Shown here: in pieces, positions 47,001-52,822 of the stretch
How the letters are laid out: each line of letters starts with the position of its first letter
How positions within the stretch are numbered: the stretch's first letter is position 1
DNA from: a virus
IMG/VR virus record: IMGVR_UViG_3300030329_002202
Span: 1-59,542 of that record
DNA: 59,542 nt
Reading direction: 5' to 3' (one strand)
Made by a program: the position numbers and the translations under genes
Notes under the pieces: generated by a model
What the model saw: the letters and a program-made list of their open reading frames with translations, nothing else
The model's database searches: none
Told to the model about the DNA's origin: nothing

Positions 47001-48806
47001 CACTTTAATCCTAGAGACCTCATAGAGAGTATTAGAACGATGCAGAATTTATATAATAATTCAACAACACAGGAAAGAGAACAAATGTTTACAGCCATGG
47101 TTGAGAATGGTATTGTTGATGGTGTGTACGCAGATGAGTTAGCAGATGTATTAAATGATGCTCAACTTTCTAACATGGTGGAGGAATTTTTTGATTCTGG
47201 TTTAGATATGGAAAGTATTAAAAAGAGAAAACCAAATTTATTTAAAAGAATTAACAACTGGGTTAGTAAAACATATTTATGGGAAGATGTTGTTTGGAAG
47301 GGTGCTGGATTTATAAGTGAGATTAAATTATACGAAGATGCAGGCTTTGGTAGGGATGAGGCTATAGCTAAAGCAGCAGATAGTGTAAGGAATGGGTATG
47401 CTACATATTCTCTTGTTCCAAAACTTGGTAAGAGACTTAGAAGAATGATTCTTGTTGGTGACTTTATATCCTTCAACGCTGAGGTTATAAGAACAGGTAT
47501 AGGCTCTTTAATACAAGCTCAGAAAATGATTACATCAGGAAATAGGGTTTTATTCCAAGCAGGGTTAAAAAGAATTTTTGGAACCATATTTGCTTGGACA
47601 GCATTACCAACAATGTATACAGCTATGGCTGGTGGAATTGCTTCTGCTATATCTATGTTAAAAGACTGGAATGATGAAGATGATGAAGAAATGTCAAACA
47701 ATGATATAATGGACCATAAGCTAATGAATGGTGAAGAGAGAAGAATTGACCCTAACTTTATGTTATATGATAGCTATTCTGATTGGTACAATGCAACACA
47801 TGGTGCTGATAAATTCGAAGACCTTGGTATACCAGACATGACAAGAGATGAAATGATTCAACTATTTTTACCACACTACATGAAATATGGAGATGTTAAA
47901 TTAGTGTCAGCCAACAAGGATAAAAATGGTAATTTTGATGGAACTTATTACATATGGAACTCATCAGATAATCTATCTCAGAATTATTTTACAAGGATTT
48001 TAAGTGCAATATTCAACCCACCTGAAGATGACCCAACATGGAAATATCCTTCTAGATATATCCCACAGGTAAATGGAATACTTGATGACGTTCTTCACGC
48101 TATGATGGAGCCATTTTTAAGACAAAGTATGATGGTAAAAATATTGGATGAGTCTCTTTCTGGAGAAACCCAAGAGGGTAAAGACTTAAATGAGATTACT
48201 GATACTGGTATTGAGAGATGGGTAAACAGTCTTAAACACGCATTAAAAGAGGGCCAACCAGGTTTTTCTGAACAAATATATGATATGTTAGAAAGCTGGC
48301 ACCCAGACTTCTTTTTAGATGAAGACGAAATGCATAGAAGAAAAAGCCCTATCCATGAAACTATGGCACTAGGAGGGTTTAGATTTAGTAGATTTAATTT
48401 AGCAGAAAATTTAAATTTTAAAACCATATTTGTTGCTAATGTACTCACAAGACTAAACCCAGAAGAGGATAGTCCAAGAAGAATAAGAAAAGAGGTTAAA
48501 AGACATTTAACATATTTAGATAAACTGTGGTCGTACTCAGAATTTTTAGGCATAGAAGAAAATCATGTCATTGTATATGATAGAGAAAATGAGCCAATAT
48601 ATAATACCAAAACAAATAGAGACAATATTGTGGGTAAACACATTAAAGGCTTTAATCCTGGTAATGCTGTTTATGATTTTCTACACAGAGATAGGTCTGT
48701 TTTTCCTACATTTGATGACTGGGTTAAAGGAAGAGGGGATTTAGACTTTGCTGACTTTTTAAAAGACTGGCAAGTAGAAGAATTAGAAAAACAATTAATT
48801 GAATAA
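38040..48806 (+). CDS. Giant polyvalent protein: M15 peptidase, HExxH zincin-like, ART-like segments
   Basis: 3588 aa. Residues 3-66 contain two copies of a 32-aa repeat (ALKDAYELFKSGGYNGS and ALKDSYNLFKGGGYTGS). Residues about 220-330 are an M15-type D,D-carboxypeptidase: SYHLHGLAID (S260, H262, G265, D269) and E315-H-V-H318. An HESAH motif lies at 1785-1789, a zincin-like site. Residues about 1945-2130 resemble the ADP-ribosyltransferase domain of polyvalent proteins (VDKNGNPVVYYHRTKNEF). KYQ motifs lie at 1944, 2161, 2315 and 2557. A hydrophobic segment is near 3178-3203. It is probably injected to degrade wall and modify host targets; roles inferred. Confidence 0.8.
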   Translation: MNEQALKDAYELFKSGGYNGSIEDFTGLIASNPNALKDSYNLFKGGGYTGSLEDYSTLIGLKKKVEGEAPEGEVPEGGEPLDVDGGTSDVEDGGLASSEIEQPTPTTPQYQLFHKNGGATPITRNRILTSITDEDFLLSLSTKELSLSITNDDPLQEMVNSAIAGYEKKISEEEPEISPSNESDRINYSKAVNEETLVPLSKENDRISLNPTLSKNLVNPIVNDALRELNEVWLENPGLNVESTYRDEELNTSVGGDVNSYHLHGLAIDLTGPNAKKFLEWVNTTKEGKAWAEKWTEGAAGGLGVILEDEAGKGEHVHIQFKRGLSTVANQATVLPSDGYSSVSRSNDGLGEYVDGMWVPSATSPVVDIGFDDDDRLSWLDRSGIDLGDGEDEEEVVEGDVFDQDSSFETWWDETFGPKEGRHHRNTLNDIRHLLTEQEIQDLNNIIETSKWQKGFWGFMKHPFRWLGVTNKELQEEGFAGFNETQVARAFIYDKIMDKVQAHIEGYLASGWEHLGNQVYKHTESGVVISPENTQGRHPLLAYSSALPTLIERIHKNPDYLNVFELKEGVENGDLLADKIMEIYKEFNPEMHEYYTQQIGTMREVWETEVGDYHLMIDANGEITDMSVKVGKKKKRYKVIKKDSKEFNKIAHQYHSNRDEYPLRYSTDMIGQKQNEYGEVSYATDEEGEGFERKKVLEGELKERATGFVLNSLMPILDSNEKNMSNSGVNQKTAALGAQLSAGLDWLEKQESLIRDFPRHATGQVDTRNMSNSDIERYNQLITDYNAFFNGRWQELLKEHEIFKKENSEVPEHSTLIDSFNNVAAYYQSLDDGEDDYARYVKAIRAKQNQANKSFEEATWVGKQIRQGAVITNDLFNTFVRNVAASPRWIKGVFTDENIYDGADMLADNITANLDANTYFNAMNPSWSLKASQLNTEAWGKYWYTDVEGKRLTFNKQGQVTNIFGDDGRIIQPGSDEYKEIISEYNSNQDKYPIQYDKRWGSVLYNTVHAGGGFAIDMTIGRLAMGRAKVLGYGQRGQRYAFMGGLSGATHLRVYDDFYREGLDQGMLPGEATDFASQASFVTSLVEIITPDVGMISASVRGGVKKQLRDKMMDNIQGRVTTSAVNRAYRKKVLGNVAYYGTMEGLEEVGQHYGVDQIKDKYYGEFNFNTNWDWDVAKEEFVIGALLGGGTTAVSTYTSGKDHIMGGLYKEAWFNAYLNQQGYYDALDGMLGKTMMINGLEVEMTQAKIDKLKTEGKSKFEALNKILKSNNATNLSESSKMEIMHLLEMKGYAEAFQGSLDANEKSEAELMIKETESAIQKILTGQDVGDALYTYYENLDGGVKEYLGKYMKGRDVPFGVKALIRKIVKGESLTESEKAAYLSSINQDITELDAKENLTKEEKNYLSILKKLENDVTNLTTKKDETTTTRDTGKAERTARGAKGKSIREAIEDAANEQDRTTLNQNIGKPVSYKGKKGILEKNKKGEFILKTPGKGRGIKIKDAGTGRKRLSTVGLKYEGKTLSVTPNNELIVEGDNKGEILGLSKDTSGKLGGVVMLDNEQNESIKKKARAKFRRLQKQRNEGKITQQQFIDGINNTAGLSIESNNEIRAKSAADFLVNSIINTGKADVISMKDVEKMIKEATEESGVEEQKKKEETSRKKSTTSKRNKRKKIKEQKVSPDPLWDSREMTIEDIDALIAKYDKYAGDVYKRKVAVLKIVKKLYNSLGFDVTVHMDRAQLESYFSSIGQPVVTTSRGISFEAGLEGATPQMHINLDIANPNTMFHESAHPFVTSLHKLAETNPEVKKLLANIKKDLGKIKDGYYIKWAKKGYGVDKNGFPTDNEADIVNMDKVMQEALSEFLADVGLQKYEDDQSILGKAKSYIKSIVKYLFGKDIGTPPLELTLEDLSNLTDLEGVQKVFTQATSRGLNINEKSEGTNPIEAKYQLAPPENSSEFEEWFGNSKIVDKNGNPVVYYHRTKNEFDAFRANVITGEQLTAYVSPSESWANEFMDIIESETLRKDRYTNLRTIPLYVKAENPFDFRNKEHTDMLFDAYVKEYAGDYELGGKEYTSQERIIPQPTLDDKVDKKTFFDSLQNNDNWALIESHEYLISQILGFDSMFISETNRRDDVELESAVNLAVFNPQQQLKSVDRTTDFDSPKYQYDINEQLEAHNTGGGSSFNNFFGKVEGAYAAVSIFNDRNKQIPGNKLNKSDLDSFRSENQFILDQHESIVVGTWYDEENNLIDLDVSVAIPKAKLDEAIKLGVEFNQKSIWDLELNKPIPTGGTGKVTTQDASNLQERIDKIKEIVGKLDPKYQRNIELEGKPGFSTLNNALKFSTMSHGTPKQWIKEIKKYGGKNIDNEMAFMGIKDFLESVETSYPGGIPKVAIEDYIEMHQTSMNFDGNTMSIMLGNETLGNLSYELKTNEDGEVVLFIKDIKSPADRMMSNLAPIIRHVIRFATEQNYDAIAFEDGSTFKGPKVEFFNSVVPEVISDILSSIDSKAGPVLTEVDGQGKVSMDITNSVLSNVLDVTLPSNDTKNNDNFNEEAKIAYSTDPKYQTYTTFNGIKDLFTNFNLKREFAPMGNIPKEVFDKGWRHKSRIKAEKFKLMKLIDRLRVAIQANQEGDNPVSIEAINEMLSDPSVKIQELESLIENYELDLETLDRDGKRYLAGDVLNKIRATEADIKELKEKAVGKAKMKDLDGDPELQKIIKQVRRKIDSFSRKIKTLVNDKLGITIDKNLGVYLNRQYRIHHDPKYNDKMIKVIDDMIKAGENPVKIAKVMNRFKKEYDLIQAASVVVREGLEKHYKGRDVSETAVLQDIRRMFQDGPESSDFVQAVRRSNDVNTGILKKRVDMPDAIMELFSPVKNPLFNIVSTITKQVSEMETMAFKAEAVAMLNGSLLFDKLSIPPGQESLYSEEVKLKYSDEVYYTTKEIKEFIDGEVYDPSLFLKSMQRINGAIKLGKTVWSFKTHARNFIGNMYFASINGHFNPRDLIESIRTMQNLYNNSTTQEREQMFTAMVENGIVDGVYADELADVLNDAQLSNMVEEFFDSGLDMESIKKRKPNLFKRINNWVSKTYLWEDVVWKGAGFISEIKLYEDAGFGRDEAIAKAADSVRNGYATYSLVPKLGKRLRRMILVGDFISFNAEVIRTGIGSLIQAQKMITSGNRVLFQAGLKRIFGTIFAWTALPTMYTAMAGGIASAISMLKDWNDEDDEEMSNNDIMDHKLMNGEERRIDPNFMLYDSYSDWYNATHGADKFEDLGIPDMTRDEMIQLFLPHYMKYGDVKLVSANKDKNGNFDGTYYIWNSSDNLSQNYFTRILSAIFNPPEDDPTWKYPSRYIPQVNGILDDVLHAMMEPFLRQSMMVKILDESLSGETQEGKDLNEITDTGIERWVNSLKHALKEGQPGFSEQIYDMLESWHPDFFLDEDEMHRRKSPIHETMALGGFRFSRFNLAENLNFKTIFVANVLTRLNPEEDSPRRIRKEVKRHLTYLDKLWSYSEFLGIEENHVIVYDRENEPIYNTKTNRDNIVGKHIKGFNPGNAVYDFLHRDRSVFPTFDDWVKGRGDLDFADFLKDWQVEELEKQLIE

Positions 48807-48808
48807 TT

Positions 48809-49309
48809 ATGAAATTAGAAGTGTTAAGAATATCAAGTGGACCAGATTCAACATCTGGAGTATTATTTATAGTAGACGATGTAGCAGATAGCCCATATAG
48901 TGAGGGTTTTAGATGTAAAAGAAGTTTTGTGTGCTATACACTAGAAGATGAATATAGAAAAGAAAAAAAATATGGAGAAACGAGAATCCCAGCAGGGACC
49001 TATAAACTTAAACTTAGAACAGAGGGTGGATACCATCAAAAGTATTCTAAACGATTTCCTGGTATTCATAGGGGTATGCTTCATGTCACTGATGTTCCTG
49101 GCTTTGAGTATATTCTCATTCATTGTGGCAATACTGATGAACATACTGCAGGCTGTCTACTCGTTGGTGACTCGCAAGAAAACAACCAATTAAAGAAAGA
49201 TGGGTTTATTGGAAAATCAACCCAAGCTTATAAGAGGATATACCCAAAGATAGCAGAAGCTATACTTAATAACAATGAAGTGTTGATAACTTACAAAGAT
49301 ATTGCGTAA
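48809..49309 (+). CDS. DUF5675-like (L,D-transpeptidase-fold) protein
   Basis: 166 aa. The pattern TLEDEYR-KEKKYGETRIPAG, then HRGMLHVTDVPGFEYILIHCG and AGCLLVGDSQ fits DUF5675 proteins; the H-G-M and I-H-C-G-N ... C-L-L-V segments include candidate active residues (H136-C-region). No signal peptide. It follows the giant gene by 2 nt, so a wall-related (endolysin-like) or assembly role is suggested, but the family function is not established. Confidence 0.65.
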   Translation: MKLEVLRISSGPDSTSGVLFIVDDVADSPYSEGFRCKRSFVCYTLEDEYRKEKKYGETRIPAGTYKLKLRTEGGYHQKYSKRFPGIHRGMLHVTDVPGFEYILIHCGNTDEHTAGCLLVGDSQENNQLKKDGFIGKSTQAYKRIYPKIAEAILNNNEVLITYKDIA

Positions 49310-49326
49310 GTAATAAATATTTTTAC

Positions 49327-49396
49327 TATATTTACGTCACATAATGTTTAGTTTTGGGGGTGGATTTGATTCTGTATTAGGTCCCCCCCATTTTTT
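49327..49396 (+). promoter_or_regulatory. Promoter-like TATATTTA plus GC hairpin with T-run
   Basis: TATATTTA at 49327-49334, then GGGGG (49356-49360) pairing with CCCCC (49385-49389) across about 24 nt, followed by six T. The stem is short and partly mismatched. It may end the giant operon, or produce a short leader RNA. A 19-codon reading frame in between overlaps both arms and is not called as a gene. Confidence 0.5.
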
Positions 49397-49406
49397 AAAG
49401 TAAATA

Positions 49407-49724
49407 ATGAGAGATTACAAAGACGAATATAAGAAGTTTCAGTCCAGTCCTAAACAGAGAGCTGATAATAGGAAAAGGAAGAGGGATAGGTATAAACTAG
49501 AGAAAGGTGGAAAAGTATCTAAGGGTGATGGAAAAGAGGTTCACCATGTTGGTGGTATAAACTCTAATAATCTTGTTGTTTCTAATAAATCTGAAAATAG
49601 GGGAAAGAAGAATGAGGGTGGAAGAAAGAAGGGTGTTGAACACAAATACCCTAAAAAAAGAAAATATGTCAATAAAAGAAAAAAAGACAAAACAACTGGG
49701 GATGAATCCAGGGACTGCTGCTAA
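49407..49724 (+). CDS. HNH-like small basic protein
   Basis: 105 aa, very basic. The core KEVHHVGGINSNNLVVSNKS matches the H-H-x-G-x-x-x-N-N-L pattern found in phage HNH-type and maturation-linked small proteins. It overlaps the following HNH gene by 59 nt in another frame. Its true metal-binding set is incomplete, so nuclease activity is uncertain. Confidence 0.6.
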   Translation: MRDYKDEYKKFQSSPKQRADNRKRKRDRYKLEKGGKVSKGDGKEVHHVGGINSNNLVVSNKSENRGKKNEGGRKKGVEHKYPKKRKYVNKRKKDKTTGDESRDCC

Positions 49725-50106
49725 TAGACTCAGAAAATCAATACTATTTAGTTTTGCTCAGAAACTTGGTTATGCATGGTGTTATCAGTGTGCTACAGAA
49801 ATAAAAGATATAGATAGGTTTACGATAGAACATAAAGAACCCTGGTTGGATTCAGAAAATCCACCTGAGTTTTTTTTTGATTTAGATAATATAGCGTTTT
49901 CTCACGCTGAATGTAATTATGGTGCAGCCAGAGCTAAATATGGTATGCCATGCCCATCAGTGACAGCATATAGAAAAGGATGCAGATGTGATGGGTGTAA
50001 GGAAGCTAGGAGAGAGTATAGAAAAAAAAGAAAACAATTAAAAGGAAGAGAAGATGGAAAACAAAAAGAAACCAAGCCTAATACAGAGGGCGAAAAACCT
50101 TGTTAA
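49666..50106 (+). CDS. HNH endonuclease with GCRC zinc segment
   Basis: 146 aa from ATG 49666; an alternative start is 49702 (MNPGTAANRLRK), the usual family start. Residues include WCYQCATEI, IEHKEPW and NIAFSHAECN, the H-N-H core with a CxxC zinc pair. The C-terminus YRKGCRCDGCKEARREYRKK adds a second Cys cluster. HNH proteins beside packaging genes often stimulate terminase cutting, but here it is far from terL. It overlaps both neighbours. Confidence 0.75.
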   Translation: MSIKEKKTKQLGMNPGTAANRLRKSILFSFAQKLGYAWCYQCATEIKDIDRFTIEHKEPWLDSENPPEFFFDLDNIAFSHAECNYGAARAKYGMPCPSVTAYRKGCRCDGCKEARREYRKKRKQLKGREDGKQKETKPNTEGEKPC

Positions 50107-50398
50107 AGAGACAGCCAAACACTTAGCTAATGGTGCTCAAAATGTGACAAAAAAAGAATACTTGAATAGAATGGATATTTGCAACTCCTGTGTTCACTTT
50201 ATTCATAAAGATAGCACTTGTGGTGTGTGTGGATGTTTAATGCATATAAAAGCTAAGTGGAAAACTTCAGAGTGTCCAAAAGGAAAGTGGGAAGAATTAA
50301 ATTACGAAGTACCAATACAATTAGACCCAAGAAAAAAGGCTTATAAGTGGGATGCTTACAACGAAAATGGAAAATTAAAGAATTATGAGGAAGATTAA
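50054..50398 (+). CDS. Zinc-ribbon phage protein
   Basis: 114 aa. Two Cys pairs ICNSCVHF and TCGVCGCLMHIK, then SECPKGKW, form a zinc-ribbon of a type frequent in phages. The N-terminus is helical and basic. It overlaps the end of the HNH gene by 53 nt and the next ORF by 14 nt. Possible DNA-binding or assembly partner. Confidence 0.65.
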   Translation: MENKKKPSLIQRAKNLVKETAKHLANGAQNVTKKEYLNRMDICNSCVHFIHKDSTCGVCGCLMHIKAKWKTSECPKGKWEELNYEVPIQLDPRKKAYKWDAYNENGKLKNYEED

Positions 50399-50537
50399 AA
50401 GATTAGGTTTTGGATGGCAATTCTCACATGGATTATTGCTTGGCATTAGGCATTATGAGCCAGATGATACTTATGATTACTATGAGATACATTTTTACTG
50501 GGGGCTAATTGTTTTATTTATTACAATAGAATATTAA
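50385..50537 (+). CDS. Small membrane-type protein
   Basis: 50 aa, ATG 50385. FGWQFSHGLLLGIRHYEPD and a hydrophobic C-terminal WGLIVLFITIEY suggest a membrane association. It is the last rightward gene; its stop (TAA 50535-50537) overlaps the stop of the convergent minus-strand gene. Confidence 0.6.
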   Translation: MRKIKRLGFGWQFSHGLLLGIRHYEPDDTYDYYEIHFYWGLIVLFITIEY

Positions 50538-50680
50538 AGCTTTGACTTTATAGAATTATACTTAGCTTTAAGCTCATTCACTTTAGACTCAAACTTAGAC
50601 CTCTTAATCTTCTTTCTAAGTATATTAAGCATGGTTAACTTATCTCTTCTTGCTTTATTTCTCGCATTAGCTTTTCCCAT
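50534..50680 (-). CDS. Small basic protein
   Basis: 48 aa: MGKANARNKARRDKLTML and an Arg/Lys-rich helix. It overlaps the coiled-coil gene upstream (14 nt) and ends with its stop on top of the rightward stop. May bind nucleic acid; function unknown. Confidence 0.6.
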   Translation of the reverse strand: MGKANARNKARRDKLTMLNILRKKIKRSKFESKVNELKAKYNSIKSKL

Positions 50681-50960
50681 CGTTTTTCTCTAATGGAGTA
50701 AAGGTACCTTTATCTAGATTAACTGTACCATCACCATATTTCTTTTTGAGTTTTTCAGATATTTTATTTTCTTTTGTTTGATTTCCTTTAAACCTAGCAG
50801 TTAAGTCATCTTCTATTTTTTCCATCTCCATAAGTTTAGCCTTAATCATTATTAGCTCAACTCTTACTCTTCCAAAATCAACCATCATCCTACTATTATC
50901 CTCTCTAATTTGTTTAATTTCTTTTAGTTCTTTTTCTTCTAATTTAATTGTTTTTTCCAT
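50667..50960 (-). CDS. Coiled-coil protein
   Basis: 97 aa, one long charged helix (residues 5-70), then KKYGDGTVNLDKGTFTPL, a C-terminal pattern I recall in Bacteroidetes phage proteins beside holins. It overlaps the holin gene by 17 nt. Possibly an assembly accessory or lysis partner. Confidence 0.65.
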   Translation of the reverse strand: MEKTIKLEEKELKEIKQIREDNSRMMVDFGRVRVELIMIKAKLMEMEKIEDDLTARFKGNQTKENKISEKLKKKYGDGTVNLDKGTFTPLEKNDGKS

Positions 50961-51348
50961 TGTCTTTAATTTTATTATTAGTTTTTATTTTCTCGATTGA
51001 ACGACCAGCAAAGTAGGCTGAGTAGACAACCATAAGCAAAGTTTGATACACAGGGACGTAGACAGGATTCATTTGGAACCCACCAACATTACCATCAAAG
51101 AATGACATAACAACCAACATTATAGTCAAAAAAGCCATTGTTAATGGTCTGATATTTGCTGGCAACCATCCAGCCTTAGCATCAGCCTCCCACCTTCTAG
51201 TAACTTGTTCTTGAGCATTGGATTCTGCCTTAGCCAATATCTCTTTCATTTTATTTTTTAGGGTTAACTTCTCCTCTTTAGTAGTCACCACCTCATCAAT
51301 AATACCTGAAGCATTACCAATTAAACTTTTAAAAATTCCTCCTAGCAT
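50944..51348 (-). CDS. Holin of the 3TM (GTA-type) family
   Basis: 134 aa. The N-terminal amphipathic helix is charged (EEKLTLKNKMKEILAKAESN), followed by GWLPANIRPLTMAFLTIMLV and VYVPVYQTLLMVVYSAYFAG, membrane segments with a short loop. WLPANIRP and the layout fit the 3TM holin family (PF11351). It lies between the DUF1064 nuclease and coiled-coil genes on the minus strand. Expected role: membrane permeabilisation at lysis. Confidence 0.75.
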   Translation of the reverse strand: MLGGIFKSLIGNASGIIDEVVTTKEEKLTLKNKMKEILAKAESNAQEQVTRRWEADAKAGWLPANIRPLTMAFLTIMLVVMSFFDGNVGGFQMNPVYVPVYQTLLMVVYSAYFAGRSIEKIKTNNKIKDNGKNN

Positions 51349-51931
51349 CGTGCTTTGTTTTACGTGTGTATTTTTTCTTATTCTTATATGGCTTAGACCT
51401 TAAGTCCATTCCATTATTCTTAGCCTCAACCTCAGAATTTCTTCTGGTCATTTTAGCTATCCTTTTTTTATCTGCCTCTGATATTCTAAGTTTCTCTTTA
51501 ATCATATCAATACATTGAAGTATTTGTTTTTTACTTCCAGGCATGTAAAGTTCGTAATTTAGATTGTTTTTTACAAGGTATTGCTTAAAAAGTTTCCATT
51601 TAAGACTGAATACATCTGTCTTCATTCCCTTAACCTCTATTATCCATCCATCCTCTAGGTTGGTGAAGTCAGGCAAGTAGGTCGTGGACCTGATACTCGT
51701 CAAAGCCTGGTCAAACACCAACTTACCTTTCTTCTTCCTCTTTTCTATACTTACATTTTCGTATTTAAACTTCTCCATGAGAACAAATTTCTCCTTCTCA
51801 TAATCAAATTTAATACCCTCTTTCTTTAATTCAGAATAGGTGAAAGCTTCAAGCCTAGACCTAAATTCTATGCCATCTATCTTTGTTGACTTTACATTCT
51901 TTACCCTACCCTTCTTTCTTCTAATTTTCAT
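51329..51931 (-). CDS. DUF1064-type phage endonuclease
   Basis: 200 aa. Residues E28 (RSRLEAFTY), D88 (TYLPDF) and E99-V-K101 (GWIIEVKG) form the PD-(D/E)XK set of DUF1064/T7-endonuclease-I-like phage nucleases. Basic tail (KPYKNKKKYTRKTKHDARR) likely binds DNA. It overlaps the holin gene by 20 nt. May resolve branched replication or packaging intermediates. Confidence 0.85.
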   Translation of the reverse strand: MKIRRKKGRVKNVKSTKIDGIEFRSRLEAFTYSELKKEGIKFDYEKEKFVLMEKFKYENVSIEKRKKKGKLVFDQALTSIRSTTYLPDFTNLEDGWIIEVKGMKTDVFSLKWKLFKQYLVKNNLNYELYMPGSKKQILQCIDMIKEKLRISEADKKRIAKMTRRNSEVEAKNNGMDLRSKPYKNKKKYTRKTKHDARRNF

Positions 51932-52337
51932 ACTCTAATATAGGAACTTTGGAAACATATTCCAAACCTCTCCATTCTGTAGAGCTCTCATACCATCCTG
52001 TGTCATTGTTGAAGTTAAAGAAAAATACTGCAATATCATCTTTCATTTCAAACCTATCACCAAATGGAACAGCATATATATGGTACCCATCTGGGTCTAA
52101 TCCCATATAAACCATTGGATAGCTGTTTCCTGTATCAGCATGTTTACGATAAATTCTAAAGCCATTGTCTGCTATGTGCATTAAAAATGGTTCATTAGAG
52201 AGGTAAGCGTCACCCACTTGTTCTCCATTTTTCCATGTAAAATCTAGTGTTTCATTGATTTTATAAACACCACTTTTAACTTGTGAAAACCCCTGTAACG
52301 CCAGAGAAATAATCACTAAAAAAATTACTTTCTTCAT
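51921..52337 (-). CDS. Exported protein of unknown function
   Basis: 138 aa. The signal peptide MKKVIFLVIISLALQGFSQ is typical of Flavobacteria (cleavage before Q). The mature part is beta-rich with YPMVYMGLDPDGYHIYAVPF. The fourth clearly exported protein in the window. An AATTTAATTTAAT box (52343-52355) precedes the ATG, suggesting independent translation. Role unknown; perhaps envelope modification. Confidence 0.65.
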   Translation of the reverse strand: MKKVIFLVIISLALQGFSQVKSGVYKINETLDFTWKNGEQVGDAYLSNEPFLMHIADNGFRIYRKHADTGNSYPMVYMGLDPDGYHIYAVPFGDRFEMKDDIAVFFFNFNNDTGWYESSTEWRGLEYVSKVPILEYEN

Positions 52338-52391
52338 AATAAATTAAATTAAATTAACACTATATACTTAAAGGACTTTCCTATAAGGTTT

Positions 52392-52487
52392 TTATTTTCT
52401 ATTCATCCATTCCACAATCTTACTAACCATATAAATTGTGACAGCAAAACCTATCATGCTGGACATTATCAATATTACTTTAATCAT
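52392..52487 (-). CDS. Tiny single-TM protein
   Basis: 31 aa, ATG 52487: MIKVILIMSSMIGFAVTIYM and a basic/acidic tail. Overlaps the upstream gene by 8 nt. A hydrophobic segment in a tiny ORF could be an inner-membrane accessory; small size makes this uncertain. Confidence 0.45.
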   Translation of the reverse strand: MIKVILIMSSMIGFAVTIYMVSKIVEWMNRK

Positions 52488-52713
52488 TTTTTGGTTCTTT
52501 ATTTAATTTTTTACTCAATATTGTTTCTAAGAAATAAGAATAATGTTTCTCATAATCTTTTTCTGCCTCTTCTGTATACCTACAACCCACGTATTGGTCA
52601 ATAGTTTCTATGTATGGAGACCATCCTAAAGCCTCCCACTTCTTCTCAACCTTTTTTTGAGCAAGTATAGCTGCTAGTTGTTCAGCATGTATTTCAATAG
52701 TTGTATAACACAT
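52480..52713 (-). CDS. Hypothetical protein
   Basis: 77 aa, helical and charged (EQLAAILAQKKVEKKWEALG), no recognised motif. It lies downstream of the tRNA/structured RNA, so could be transcribed with them. Confidence 0.55.
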   Translation of the reverse strand: MCYTTIEIHAEQLAAILAQKKVEKKWEALGWSPYIETIDQYVGCRYTEEAEKDYEKHYSYFLETILSKKLNKEPKND

Positions 52714-52744
52714 AATAATATATATTAATTAATACTCAGTTAAT

Positions 52745-52818
52745 ATAAGGGCATCTGTGTTGAACAAATCGAGGTTTGGAGACGACCTTGTTTAAAAACC
52801 TCTCACAGATACCCTTAT
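52745..52818 (-). ncRNA. Structured RNA candidate next to tRNA
   Basis: Outer stem: AAGGG-C-ATCTGTG (plus strand 52747-52759) against CACAGAT-A-CCCTT (52804-52816), 12 paired positions and one mismatch, extendable by two A-T pairs to 52745 and 52818. Inside is a GAGGTTT/AAACCTC stem whose loop sequence AACAA can pair with TTGTT outside it, giving a possible pseudoknot. It lies only 4 nt 3' of the tRNA. It lacks a T-run, so it is not a simple terminator. Function unknown. Confidence 0.55.
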
Positions 52819-52822
52819 TTAG

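Noticed and set aside
49343-49402. 19-codon ORF between promoter-like element and GC hairpin
   Set aside because: It consists mostly of the hairpin arms and lacks any supporting motif, though a leader peptide cannot be fully excluded.
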